Shown here: piece by piece, positions 33,930 to 45,355 of the stretch
Position numbering within the stretch: position 1 is the first letter of the stretch
How the letters are laid out: each line of letters begins with the position of its first letter
NCBI GenBank assembly: GCA_024734495.1
Contig: JALMQS010000153.1
Span: 10,556,299-10,620,298 of the forward strand
DNA length: 64,000 nt
DNA from: Forficula auricularia
Taxonomy: Eukaryota; Arthropoda; Insecta; Dermaptera; Forficulidae
Direction of reading: 5' to 3'
Program-made: the position numbers and the translations under genes
The notes under the pieces: generated by a model
Databases searched by the model: none
Seen by the model: the letters and a program-made list of their open reading frames with translations, nothing else
What the model was told of the DNA's origin: nothing

Positions 33930-34774
33930 AATGGGTATTTGAATCCATGAGAAATAATAGATAACATATTTCTAATTAAAAGACTGACTGATGATGAACA
34001 TCAATCCTTTGAAACTATTACTATAAACTCAATATTAATATAAATATAAACTTAATATTAATATAAACTCAAACGGAAGGTTTGAACTTCTCGAATTCGA
34101 TTGAATAGAGAAAAATTTGATTTATTTTTATGGAATACTTCAGGATTCTACAGAATAATTGTGTAGAATAGATCAGTTAATAATTAATTATTTTTATTGT
34201 TTTACCCCTTTTTTCTATTTAGCACATATATTTTTTATTCCATTTATTAGGTATGGTCCTAAAAGAATAACTGTACAAAATTTTACTCTAATCGATTAAA
34301 TTGAAAAGTTTTTGTTTTGCCGAGAGTAGCAGAGTGTGTTGATTCACAAAGAGAAACAAAGAGATTGTCTTCTGCTTGATGCAAATAAACATATACACAT
34401 ATATATCAAGATGATATATCTGTATATATAATCGATTAAAGATATAATTTTATTATTTTTTTACCCTTCATCCAATTTTGGGTAAATTATTTTTGTCCCA
34501 TTTATTTTTAAGGTCCATAAAGATCCACTGTGTAAAATTTGATCGAACATTTTAATTTTTTTCCATTCAAAAAAATCAAGAGTAGGTAAACGTCAATTAG
34601 CTTGAATCGTTTTCAATCAAAATCGACTGAGCTCTTCATTTTCGTATATAATAATTAAATATAAAAATGAAGGAAACATTTGTTTATTTTTTCAAGATTT
34701 TGTTCGCTCGCCAGTTAGAACGACAGTAAGTAATTTTTTACATTTTTGTCTGAATTTAAGTCCAATTGGCAATT

Positions 34775-34845
34775 TCCATAGGGTCTGCATCTTTACTGGT
34801 GCTCTCCTTCTTGCATTCGATTGCATTAAAAAAAAAAAAAAAAAA
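34775..34845 (+). mobile_element. 5'-truncated SINE tail
   Basis: 'GGTGCTCTCCTTCTTGCATT' plus an A-tract (34828-34845) matches the last ~60 bp of the SINE at 47558-47930. The inverted sister copy at about 54360 lacks it (it reads straight through TTCAATTGCCAATTGG), which proves this is an insertion. Confidence 0.6.
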
Positions 34846-34866
34846 TTGAATCTCTATAATGAATTT

Positions 34867-35077
34867 TTTTTTATTTAATGTCACCGGGAACAAAGCCCAT
34901 TTTGACAGCACATAAGTAAAGTGTTAGTAGGGTTAGTGAGGGAGCCGAGTTTTTAGCCGGTAGAAATTTTTATTTGCCAGCCAGGATCGAACCCCGGCTT
35001 TCCACTCCAACGTCGTCATAATCGATCGATGCCGAAGCGAGGCCAGTGCGATAGCCGACTGAGCTAACCCGACTCCC
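34867..35077 (-). mobile_element. tRNA-derived SINE with 13-bp target duplications
   Basis: The minus strand reads GTCGGGTTAGCTCAGTCGGC (A-box-like) and later GGGTTCGATCCTGGC (a perfect B box). A non-tRNA body of ~120 bp and an A-rich tail ending at 34867 follow. Flanks CTATAATGAATTT (34854-34866) and CTATAACGAATTT (35078-35090) match at 12 of 13, giving the target duplication. The sister repeat near 54350 has the unfilled site. The head has an enlarged anticodon region and is not a functional tRNA. Confidence 0.8.
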
Positions 35078-35582
35078 CTATAACGAATTTCGTTTGGGTG
35101 CAAGTGCAAAAGAAAAAGGGCCATTACTAGAATAATAATCATTAACAAATTAATATCTAGTAGTGTGAAACAGGTCTGGGCTTGTATTTGGCCTTCCTTA
35201 TCTCCAAAGAAAGAGAAATGATTCTCTTCCTCTTTTAGTTATTTCCCTGGATATCTCGTATATTATATGTTATATTATATAAAAAAAATAATGAAAACTT
35301 TTTCAAGACTTTAGAGCTGCCATAGTAATTAATAATGAACTTAAATATAAATTTTTACCTATATTATGTGTGAATTCAATGCTAGGGCCGCCTGAGAGTT
35401 AGAGTGCACACAATACTTTGGCCATAGATTCATTAACAGACATTTTCAAAAATTAACTAATCTCTCCGAAAATATTACTTTTAGATAATCTTTTCAAATT
35501 AGTCCTTGTATTAAGAGAATAAATTTAATTTAAATCACACATATAATTAATTATAATTATTTATTTAAAACAAACAAATAAT

Positions 35583-37255
35583 ACAATATAATTACGGATG
35601 GTCGAGGGAGTGACCAATCGACTTGATTGGGGAATAATGGAATTGAAATAATTATCGGAAAAGAGGTTTTTTATCTAATCAGATTTTTCCTCTTATTAAA
35701 AACAAGGACTAAAGATGAATAAGGACACTCGATGGTGGAGAAGCAATCTCCGGAATCGAAGCTAAAATACAAGGTATACATTAATTAATGTAAAATAATT
35801 GGTTTAATAAAATTTATTAAAAAAAAAAAAAAAAAACAATATAATTACGGATGGTCCAGGGAGTGACCAATCGACTTGATTGGGGAATAATGGAATTGAA
35901 ATAATTATCGGAAAAGAGGTTTTTTATCTAATCAGATTTTTCCTCTTATTAAAAACAAGGACTAAAGATTAATAAGGACACTCGATGGTGGAGAAGTTAT
36001 CTCCGGAATCGAAGCAAAAAATACAATGTATACATTAATTAATGTAAAATAATCGGTTTAATAAAATTTATAAAAAAAAATATATAATTACGAGTGGAAA
36101 TTGGAAATGGGATGAATTGGAGGAAGCATAATTATCGGAAAAGAGGTTTTTTTATTTAATTAGTTTTTTCCTCTTATTAAAAACAAGGACTTAAAGATGA
36201 TCAAGAACATTCGATGGTGGAGAAGTAATCTCCGGAGTCGAAGCTCAAAAACAATGTATGCATAAATTCATGTAAAATAAATGGTTTTAACAATATAATT
36301 ACGAAAAGGGATTGATTGATGGGATGGGATGAGGGAGGATAAACCAATCGACTTGATTGTGGAATAATGGAATTGAAATAATTATCGGAAAAGAGGTTTT
36401 TTTATCTAATTAGATTTTTCCTCTTATAAAAAACAAGGACTAAAGATGAATAAGGACACTCGATGGTGGAGAAGTAATCTCCGGAATCGAAGCAAAAATA
36501 CAATGTATACATTAATTAATGTAAAATAATTGGTTTAATAAAATTTATAAAAAAAAAATATATAATTACGAGTGGAAATTGGAAATGGGATGAATTGGAG
36601 GAAGCATAATTATCGGAAAAGAGGTTTTTTTATTTAATTAGTTTTTTCCTCTTATTAAAAACAAGGACTTAAAGATGATCAAGAACATTCGATGGTGGAG
36701 AAGTAATCTCCGGAGTCGAAGCTCAAAAACAATGTATGCATAAATTCATGTAAAATAAATGGTTTTAACAATATAATTACGAAAAGGGATTGATTGATGG
36801 GATGGGATGAGGGAGGATAAACCAATCGACTTGATTGGGGAATAATGGAATTGAAATAATTATCGGAAAAGAGGTTTTTTTATCTAATCAGATTTTTCCT
36901 CTTATTAAAAACAAGGACTAAAGATGAATAAGGACACTCGATGGTGGAGAAGTAATCTCCGGAATCGAAGCAAAAATACAATGTATACATTAATTAATGT
37001 AAAATAATTGGTTTAATAAATTTACAATATAATTACGGGGATGGAATTAGATTGGAAGATTGAATCAATATGGAATTGAAATAATTATCGGAAAAGAGGT
37101 TTTTTTTCTTTAATAAGTTTTATCCTCTTACTAAAAACAAGGACTCAAAAGATGATCAAGGACACTCGATGGTGGAGAAGTAATCTCCGGAGTCGAAGCT
37201 GAAATACAACGTATACATTAATTCATGTAAAATAATTGGTTTAATAAAAATATTC
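35583..37255 (+). repeat. Satellite array, seven ~210-265-bp units with two alternating subtypes
   Basis: Units start with 'ACAATATAATTACG' at about 35583, 35837, 36083, 36293, 36559, 36768 and 37023. Each has a hairpin 'AAGAGGTTTTTT'...'TTTTTCCTCTT', then 'ACTCGATGGTGGAGAAGTAA' and 'TCTCCGGAATCGAAGC', then 'AATTAATGTAAAATAATTGG'. Units 3 and 5 are a shorter, distinct subtype (ACGAGTGGAAATTGG). The pair of units 3+4 is repeated as 5+6, a higher-order repeat. The array begins exactly at the host-repeat phrase 'AATAATACAATATAA', so it seems to have expanded from a segment of the repeat itself. Confidence 0.85.
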
Positions 37256-37419
37256 AATAATTTTATGACATTTCCATCGGCTTATTCTGCGATCGTTCTC
37301 AAGTAGAGCACCTTAAACTTATTTGAGAATGATCCCAGAATAAGCCCATCATCATCATCAAACATACCTATATTGTATCAAGCAGAGGACAATTTCATTG
37401 ATTTATTTTTATGAGTTTA

Positions 37420-38050
37420 CTCGATGCAAGGCCCGCCTTCGGTGGCCCTCTTACTAGCCAGGGGGCATGCCCCCTGGACACCCAACCCACGAACCCCACC
37501 CTCACAGTCCACTCCCGCCCACCAGACCCCCCCCCCCGAAACCCACCCAGCACCCCTACCCCCGCACTATGCACCCGTGCCCAACCCCCGCCCCCATACC
37601 ACCAACCCAACACTCAATCCCGCACCCCACCCACCTCGGACCCCCAACCCACGAACCCCAACCTCACACCCCACTCCCACACACCACACCCCGCGAAAGC
37701 CACCCAGCACCCCCGCAACATGCACCCGTGCCCACCCCCGCCCCGACACCACCACTCCAAAACTCCATCCTGCACCCCACCCACATCGGAACCCCACCTC
37801 CGTACCACCCCACTACGCCACTGGACCCTCACCTGAACCCCCCACTCCACCAACCCTGCACCACCACCCCGCACCCCCCGTGCCCTCCACCCCGCCTAGC
37901 CCCCTGCACCCCCTACTCAACACCCCCTACTCAAAACAGGAATTTTGTTGAGGGTGTTTTCGTTCATAACTTTGCTTGAAATGTGTGCAACCAAAAGTTG
38001 ACGTGATTTGGAGCAATGTACAGACAAAACCTTAATTTTATATCTATAGA
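37420..38050 (-). mobile_element. Non-autonomous Helitron, inverted second copy
   Basis: The minus strand starts TCTATAGATATAAAATTAAG at 38050. It ends with the GC hairpin (CACCGAAGGCGGGCCTTGCA) and CGAG in place of CTAG at 37420. Near the ends it matches 24998-26004: 'TTTTGTCTGTACATTGCTCC', 'GGGCCTTGCA' and the palindromic 'CTGGCTAGTAAGAGGGC' type word. The core (37480-37930) is a C-rich/G-rich simple repeat (CACCC words), so the several long proline-rich ORFs here are artefacts. The terminal CGAG and a non-A flank suggest an old copy. Confidence 0.75.
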
Positions 38051-41000
38051 CTATGTTAAGTTTATAATTTAATATTACTAAGGCTCTAGCCAGAGTGTGC
38101 CGAGTCTTGAAGAAGTTTCCAATTTTTCTTTCAATTATTTAATGAAAAAATGAGACGAATTGATAATTATTTTCTAAATCATGATGTGTTCTATTTTCTA
38201 GTATTAGTGACCTCCACGTGTATTAGATATATAGTCAGTAAATGTTCATTGATCAATCGTGTTTTTTCTGATTGAAGGATGGCCCGGGAGGCAAATTCGG
38301 AGATGTGTGTCGTTCGCCTAGACAAATAAAGATGCATCTTCATCAAGACCAGACTCATCAGCGGGTCTGGGATTTAGGCGCCACTCCACTTGTTGATACT
38401 CTATTAATACCTGTTTGTTTCTAAAAATAAAGCCTCTGACTCATGTGGGTCGAAACCTGCCCGGAGGCTCTCAGGTGCCCACCTTCAGCAGCATGCGAAA
38501 AAATAACACGCCTCTGAATCTTACATTAAAATTAAACTCACTCACACACCTACATGTTAATCCAAACAAACAAAATAAAATTCACTCTTTTCCAAATTAA
38601 ACTGTAAATATTAATCAACCATCAATCTTCTATTATAGAGCAAATCAACATAGAAGTAAATAAATATATACTTTGCTAGAGAAATATAAAATAGTATTCA
38701 GGATGTCCTATTCTACTTTTTATACTTCTTATTATTCAAAGGAAGTATATTAGATAAAAGATTAAAGCCAAACTTAAGTATCGATTGGACCACATCTGGT
38801 GGGAATTTTTTTATAATATGTAAAAAAATAAATTAAATTAATATTTAATCAGTTCTACAGAAGATATCCCTGGGAATTTGTTTGACACTCAGGTAACAAC
38901 TGTATTTATAATCATCCGGTATGGATTAAACTAAAACATTTCGGTGTGACTTGTGCACAATACGTGAAAATGCGCACTCTCGGGGATTCCATTCTAATTT
39001 AAATGTTAATGCTTTGGTACTTATCGATATGAAATTATTTTACTATTCCTATTCTATTGTTATTAAAAATAAAATTGCTTAGAGCAATTTTAATTTGAAA
39101 TGAGAGGAAAATTTAGACTGTACAGATTCTACAAATTTTATTGATTTGAATGGTTTGAAATAGAAAACTGAAAATTGGTATAGAGATGCAATCTATTAAT
39201 TTATCGCCATATTCTTAAAGACAAAGAAAAGTCGAAATAATATATTTTTAATTTGATGATAAATGACAATATACTCTTTTTCAATTTGAATATGATGCAA
39301 TGATGAAAATTGAAAATGTTCAGGAATGAAAAAAATTAATTATTTTCTAAAGTAGTGTAAAATTTATAAAATTTATTTTTGAGTTAAATTTTGGGGCAGT
39401 AAAATTAATACCTGAGTTATACCTTTTTCAAGCATATTACCTAGGTGCAGGGAAGCTTTTAGATTACATTTATATGAAAAAAGTGTGTTTGTCAAAATAT
39501 GTGAGATATGCCCTTTTCGAAATTGCATATTCAATTGCATTCATTATATAATTTTAAATGTTCAACAGCCAACTATAATAAACTGATTTTTGCGTACCAA
39601 ATTTCAGCTCATAAATTAAGAACGGTTGTACTTCTCATATATTAATTGAATTTTATTATTTTATGAATTTCTGCAATTTTTTTAAAAAATAGAGCTAGTA
39701 CGAACTTTTTACGACCATCCGTTTTAGAAGAAGCTGCTGAACGTACTGGTTAATTAACGGTATAAGCTTCTGAAATTTGGGAGTTGTTGACACTAAATCT
39801 GATCATATTCTTAATGACAAAAAAAGCTACATAATTCATTAGTATTATTAATCGTGTATGGTTAATTTGATAATAAATGGCAATGCCCTGTTATTTAAAT
39901 GTACCTTTTATGTAATCTAAATGAAAAAAACAACAACAATAAAACAACCAGGAACACTGTTGACCATTTCTAAATTATAATTATACTATATGTTATATAA
40001 CCTAAATTATATCTATGCTTGTTGGCTAACCAAGCTAACATTTTAAAGGTTATTAGCAGGATTCTTCAACCTTTTCATCAAAGTAAAGAAAAAATCAATG
40101 AAATAAAAAAGAAACAAAAAGAAAATACATTAAACTATTAAAATTACAGGTCGGAAGTCAGAAAAATATAAATATGTATTTGAAATCACTTGACTGTAAA
40201 AAACTGTCAATCAAAAGACATTTCTTCTAATATTCAAGTCATAAAACTTCCTTCTCCTTTTACTTATTTTTTTTTCAATATAATATTTTATCTATTCTTC
40301 TACAATACCTTGTTCTTTGTTTTCTTGTCACCTCTGAATACAAGTAAGCTGATGTAGATCATAATAAACAACTCCAAGAACCAAGGCTTGGTAATGTAAG
40401 ATTTTAGATAGTTAGTCCTTGAAGAAATTTCGAAAAATATAAATTTTTATTCGACTTTTAGAAATATACTCGTACGTATTTTATTTATCAAACCACAAAA
40501 TCTTAGTTTGATTCGATATCAATTACTTTTTTTTTAATATTGAAATTATCGGCAAATTTTAGTGATTTACTTATGTCCACAAAATTTTAAAATAGCATAA
40601 ATTTTTGTAATCGTATAATTTGTTAACTACAACGGTACTAGATTTTTCCATATGACTATCCAATTTTATCTGATTTTCTACAGTTTTCAAATGGAAATTA
40701 ATAATTTTGACATCAGGCTGAATTTTTCAGGATTTACCAACCTTAAGTTATCAGAAAAAATCTTTTTTGAAAATGTTTATTTCACATTTTATAGATTTCT
40801 AAACGCGATTAAGCAAAAACAAAATGAAAACTTTTGAGTGAACTTAATTATTCGGCCTCTTAATTATAAGATTGCGATAGAGAACAATGGTATTGCTTTT
40901 TCTTGGAGGTAACATCTTCTTGCATTTTTATCATTAAAAAATTTAACAATCAGAGAGTAAAATTTTTCTTTTATGTTAAATAATTTTCAACTAGATTTTT

Positions 41001-41945
41001 TGTTATTGTTATCTTAAATTGAAATTGTTTATTGCTTCTTCGCTACCTTACATTTTTTATAGTTTATCTCAAACAGACACCACTGCAGTCTTAATCAACA
41101 AAATAACTTTGTTATTTCTTGGATGAATAACTGTCGACATATCATCCTAAACCTAATTGTGAAGATCTACGTAAAAATGAAAAATGAGAAATTTTCATCT
41201 CCTTTAGAAACCCATACCCTATGCCAGCCATATTGGTCAATTATAATAATAGGTGAAGTACAATAAAAAGTTCTGAGCTTTTTTCTCTTTATTTCCACGA
41301 CACATAGTTAATTATAAGACCTGGAAGAGGATATACTTAAAAATTAGGTAATTTTTGCTATCAACAAATTTATATCTCTCTTGACCTTGTACGACAGGAA
41401 CTGTTCATCAAATGGTTAATAGCAAGAAGAAGATTTTGGAGGACTAGGTAGACTAGGTAGAATTGTCATGAACTCTTAACCCCAGCAAAATAGGCTCGCT
41501 CTGATCATAAAAAAAGTGGATGGATTAGTTGAACCTCAATATCTAAACCCAAAACAAGATTAAAATATTATAAATGGAAAAAATTAAAATAGTGTAGGTC
41601 AAATGTGACCCTCAGATCTGTTTTATATGTCAATATATTGAAAAACAATTTCATGCCTGGAACATAATATTCAGATAATTAAAAAAAAATATCATAGTTG
41701 CCTAAATTTTTATTTAATGTTTTTTTGAAAGTAAAGTGTTTATATTCACATAATATATAAATAATTTTTTGTGTGAAAGTCTTTAATAAAATATGATGAA
41801 TTGTGGAAATGCTAAAATTTTGATAAAGATCAAATGTGATTTCAATTGAAACCTGACGAAGATATATTTGAATAGTTAACTAATAAAATAATTTATTATT
41901 GTAATTAATTTTGAAAAAATATAGTTAGCTATATTTAAATAAATA
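38051..41945. other. Largest unexplained stretch, no supported gene
   Basis: Almost 4 kb of AT-rich sequence. A GC-richer patch at 38275-38500 contains 'GGCCCGGGAGGCAAATTCGG', 'CAGCGGGTCTGGGATTTAGG' and 'GTCGAAACCTGCCCGGAGGC'. It has no convincing open frame beyond a 61-codon one and could be part of an element or a conserved noncoding segment. No other features are seen. Confidence 0.4.
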
Positions 41946-42046
41946 GGTCTTGGGTTCCCAAACTTTTCCGAGTCGCGGCACCTTTATTCTAATAAAATTT
42001 TTCCACGTAGAAATGTTTAACAAAGGAATTATTATTTAACGGGTTA
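41946..42046 (+). mobile_element. hAT-like terminal fragment
   Basis: 'GGGTTCCCAAACTTTTCCGA' and 'GTCGCGGCACC' are the familiar subterminal words of hAT elements (TTCTCAAACTTTTT ... CGGCACCC type). There is no partner end and no coding region. Confidence 0.35.
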
Positions 42047-42058
42047 TAGTGGTGTTTC

Positions 42059-42417
42059 TTGGTGGTCTTCCTCGCGATCTTTTCCTGTCTATGGGACACC
42101 ACTCAGTTAGAATTTTTTGGCCATCTTTCTGGAATGACGAACTAGTGAGAGTGACTGGAGTCGAATGGATGAGAGTGGCAAGAAACAGAGACACTTGGAA
42201 GACCATGGGAGAGGCCTATGCCCCTCGGGGCCTGGTTCCTTTATAACTTGTACATAGTTTAAATTAAAAATGAAAACAAATGTATTTTATTATAGTTAAA
42301 AAATAAAAATGATGATTGTAATAATAATGATACTAAATAATTAAAATGTATATACAATGTTAAATGTAAAATGTAATTTGAACCAATAAAGGCTTAAAAA
42401 TAAAATAAATAAATAAA
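42059..42417 (+). pseudogene. 5'-truncated LINE insertion: ORF end, 3' UTR and tail, with 12-bp target duplications
   Basis: Direct repeats TAGTGGTGTTTC at 42047-42058 and 42418-42429 flank the insert. An open frame runs from the left border to TAA at 42244-42246. It reads LVRVTGVEWMRVARNRDTWK and then GEAYAP, the standard C-terminus of the RT ORF in several LINE clades ('W-x-R-x-A-x-x-R-x-x-W...GEAY'). A ~170-bp AT-rich 3' UTR follows, ending AATAAAGG, then A-rich (AAATAAAT) repeats. This is a clean example of target-primed reverse transcription with 5' truncation. It is a different family from the tail at 6796. Confidence 0.8.
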
Positions 42418-42429
42418 TAGTGGTGTTTC

Positions 42430-42610
42430 ACAAAGAGGAAATAAAATTAAAAAAATTAAAAAATCTTTTAAACCATTTTGGAGATTTTTTATTTATCTCT
42501 ATACATATTTCGGGCTATGAACCCTTCATCAGGAGGTTAAACAGAACACTGAATATAAAAATTTTACATTGTATCGATGTTATTATAGTACAGGGCGAGT
42601 GGAGGGGGTG
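42430..42610 (-). repeat. Repeat fragment with hammerhead-like motif
   Basis: The minus strand at 42507-42532 reads CTGATGA, A, GGGT, loop, GCCC, GAAAT, preceded by a phrase from a tract 'CTGTTTAACCTC'. It lies immediately downstream of the LINE insertion. No gene is present. Confidence 0.45.
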
Positions 42611-43414
42611 AGCCAATGGGAGTTGAAAGAATTGAGTGGGTGAATTTAAAGGTATGTGGCAGGTAGAAAAAGGGTTATTGAACGAATTGTCTGGACAAGG
42701 TCAGGTACATTTCAAATAGGATGTCTTAGTTCGAAATTTATTTGTATAGAATTCTGGGAATACCTGTTAAAGGAATTTGTTTAAGGGTTTTAGAATATAT
42801 AAATTTAGACACAAGAAGCGGATTTGCAAGGTTAATTCGAAGATGAGAACAGTAGAACAAATGTTTAGTAAGGAATGAATGAATTTCAGTTAGATTTGGT
42901 TTATTAATAGATCAATTATTGTTGATTTAGTGGTTTCTAATTGGTTATTGAGAATGGGTTCATTGCGGGCGATTGCGATAATTCCTTTGTTTAATATGTT
43001 TCACTATAAACCAACACCGCTTTCCCTAAACTTTAGAAATGTTTAGATGGTCTTTCTAATTTCAGAATTTAGGGATTAAAAACAGCCGAAAAATTGAAAC
43101 GTTATATATCGCACTTCTAAATTTTAACCGAAATTTAACAAAAACTTTTGGATTATGGCCAAGTTTCAGATTAATAACTCAAACCGTTCACTGAGGAAAA
43201 TATTCCCAAATATCCGGAATTTCCAGGACGCTATTGAGCCTTACAAACTCTTCAGATTTTCCCTCAATTGTCCTTTGAAATATACTTGATGATCATTTGA
43301 TGTCTGGATTGATGAAATGAAAAATTATTTCTGGCTTGACTACTCGTGTTGAAATTAGAAAAATGAGATCTTTCAGCTTATTCATCATCAAGTTTCCAAT
43401 TCTTGAAAAAGTAA
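42611..43414. other. No gene recognised
   Basis: Ordinary AT-rich sequence between a repeat fragment and mariner. Confidence 0.45.
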
Positions 43415-44254
43415 TTAGGTTGTTTCAAAAGTTTTATCGGTTTCAATGAATCTACTTCAAACTGTAATATCTCAGTGAATACTTATTCAATTTAATCGAA
43501 ATAAGAGCAATTTGAATCAGTGCACTTTTGCCAACGTAACACAAGTCTATTAATTCCGTCGGCATAAAAAGCCCTGAACGTCTCCTGTTGTCGTAGAGGA
43601 TCCAATCTTCATCACACGTGACGATCCGATCACAAAAAGGATCGTTTTGGTTGTGCAAAAGCAAGAAGAACAGACCTCGAAACGTGACAATTTCTGTCGA
43701 TCGTTCAAATCGTGGGGCACCCACTTTTCGAGCTTTTTGACCTTTCCAATACGGTTTAAACCATCAAAAACCGCATGGGAGCTGACGCCCATTTCTTCCG
43801 CCATCCCACGCACCGTTTGTGATGGGTCAGTCTCCACAGGGTCCTCAAATCCTGGTCCTGGATTACTCTAGGTCGACCACTTCGGGGCTCTTCTTCGAGG
43901 CTAAAATCTCCGGAACGAAATTTCGCAAACCAACGTCGAACAGTGCGTTCATTAACACTATCATTGCCAAACGCCTGGTTAATTTTTCGGGCTGTTTCGG
44001 CAGCCCTTTGGTTCAATTTGAATTCGTAGTGAAAAATTGGCCGAAAATCGCTTAACGACATCATATAGTAATAACCTAAAAAGAGGCAAAAAATTAAAAT
44101 TTGAATTAAAAATGAACAGCATCAATGTATTAGAGTACAAAATTCTTCTATCGATCAGTATATAAACCACGACACAGTAGAATAAATATTTATTGAGATA
44201 TGGAGCAACAAAAACACAGGAGATTAAAACGGACAAAACTTTTGAAACAACCTA
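43415..44254 (-). mobile_element. mariner element, internally deleted
   Basis: The inverted ends share TTAGGTTGTTTCAAAAGTTT (left at about 43416; right, minus strand, from about 44253) and TA lies at both borders. The element is ~840 bp against the usual ~1.3 kb for mariner. The minus strand holds the transposase remains (separate entry). Confidence 0.85.
43580..44064 (-). pseudogene. mariner transposase remnant
   Basis: From ATG at 44064 the minus strand encodes the N-terminal helix-turn-helix domain (QRAAETARKINQAFGNDSVN, then ERTVRRWFAKFRSGDFSLEE and EPRSGRP). The frame then changes near 43840 to GMAEEMGVSSHAVFDGLNRI, GKVKKLEKWVPHDLNDRQK and FEVCSSCF. It changes again near 43680 to NDPFCDRIVTCDEDWILYDN. 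The last piece holds the first catalytic aspartate (TCDE). The second and third catalytic aspartates of the DD34D triad and the C-terminal half are deleted. At least two frame changes plus the deletion make it inactive. Confidence 0.85.
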
Positions 44255-45149
44255 ATATTATTTCTGGATTCAATTCTGTTTTTAGTTGTTTTGTTATATA
44301 TATTATTATTAGCTCCCAATAGTTAATATAATTCAATCATGTTATATTTTTTGCATATAGTTTTCATCCTTTAAATCTTAAATAATTATACAATACCCAG
44401 TTGAAAAAACAAACAAACAATAAAAATAATTTTAATTGAATTCTTGAAAAAACTGACACACAATCATGTTAGATAATCCCATCTCTAACCTATATCTTTG
44501 TATAGGTAGTTGGTTATTCAAGAGTGAAGGTGGAGTAGCATTAGCCTCCTCGTTTGTCCTATTTAATAATATATTAAAATAAAATCCACTTTTAATTTCC
44601 ATACATGAAGAAGATGTGTTTTTTATTCATCATCCTGAGAGATGGTGGAAAGTATTAATCGAGAAGAATATCAGGTCAATTTTACTCACGTATCAATTCC
44701 CATAATCTGAATTTAATTATTTCGAGACGAGATCTCTTCCATGTGTCCGACTTTCTCAAAACACTATTGAAAAATTTTTCTCCCGATTGATTTAAAATTA
44801 TAATTCAAATGCAATCAATGCCACTTCTTAATTTTTCTCTCCTGGTCATTATATTAAGATAAAACAGTTAATAAAAAAATCAGCTTAATAGTGAACTAAT
44901 AGTATTATTATTGTATGTCCTTTTACAATCATTATAAATTGCTAATCGTTTTTTCTATTGAAATGAGGTATTAGCTTTAATTTAACAGGAATTGGCAATG
45001 GTTTGAAACTTTCAGGTGCAAGCCTAATACAAAGCACATGGGCCTGATATTATATTTTGAAATTGTTGGCAATTGCCATATAAACAAGCATTTTTGTTTT
45101 TAGTGTTCTGTTAAAGTAAAATGGGACCCTATAAAAATCGTATGGTTAC
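44255..45149. other. No gene recognised
   Basis: AT-rich DNA with no repeat family that I could match. Confidence 0.45.
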
Positions 45150-45355
45150 AACGCCTGCATATCTGTCCACACGTTTGTCAGAGGAATTCGTAAACTAAAT
45201 GAAATGCAAACTTGGAAATTACAAGTTATATGTATTCATTTTTTCCAAAATGAAATATTGTATGAAAATTATAATCGAATTATTATTTTTAGGGAGTCAA
45301 ATTTTTCGTGGAATCGAAAATAAAAAATATTTTTATCATGAAGTATCCTTATAAA
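45150..45355 (-). repeat. REP-B fragment (minus strand)
   Basis: 'GGAATTCGTAAACTAAATGA' and 'CAAACTTGGAAATTACAAGT' are the complement of the REP-B core, ending 'TATTTTTATCATGAAGTATC'. It ends exactly where the hAT-like element begins. Confidence 0.5.

Larger units (their letters stand above)
33930..37400 (+). repeat. Long 'PLE-like' repeat, copy 1, carrying SINE and satellite insertions
   Basis: Several blocks match 53440-55270 in the opposite orientation: 34305-34350 (TTTTGCCGAGAGTAGCAGAG), 34560-34760 (AAACGTCAATTAGCTTGAAT), 35130-35240 (GTGTGAAACAGGTCTGG), 35340-35580 (GCTAGGGCCGCCTGAGAGTT ... TCTCCGAAAATATTACTTTT) and 37262-37310 (CTTATTCTGCGATCGTTCTC). The ancestor was therefore a single unit of more than 1.5 kb. 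A hammerhead-like motif lies at 33988-34015 (CTGATGA, T, GAA...TTT, GAAAC). No protein was recognised. 'PLE-like' is provisional, based only on that motif. Confidence 0.55.

Noticed and set aside
34990..35077. Functional tRNA gene on the minus strand
   Set aside because: Box spacing is too large, with target duplications and an A-tail around it. It is a SINE head.
35583..37255. CRISPR-like or direct-repeat array
   Set aside because: Units are 210-265 bp with no short repeat/unique spacer pattern, and the sequence is eukaryotic. It is a satellite.
37411..37979. Proline/threonine-rich ORFs of up to 175 codons
   Set aside because: Three overlapping frames and the reverse strand are all open because of C-rich low complexity. 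It is the Helitron core.
43452..43871. Plus-strand ORFs over mariner
   Set aside because: They are the reverse-strand shadow of the transposase remnant.
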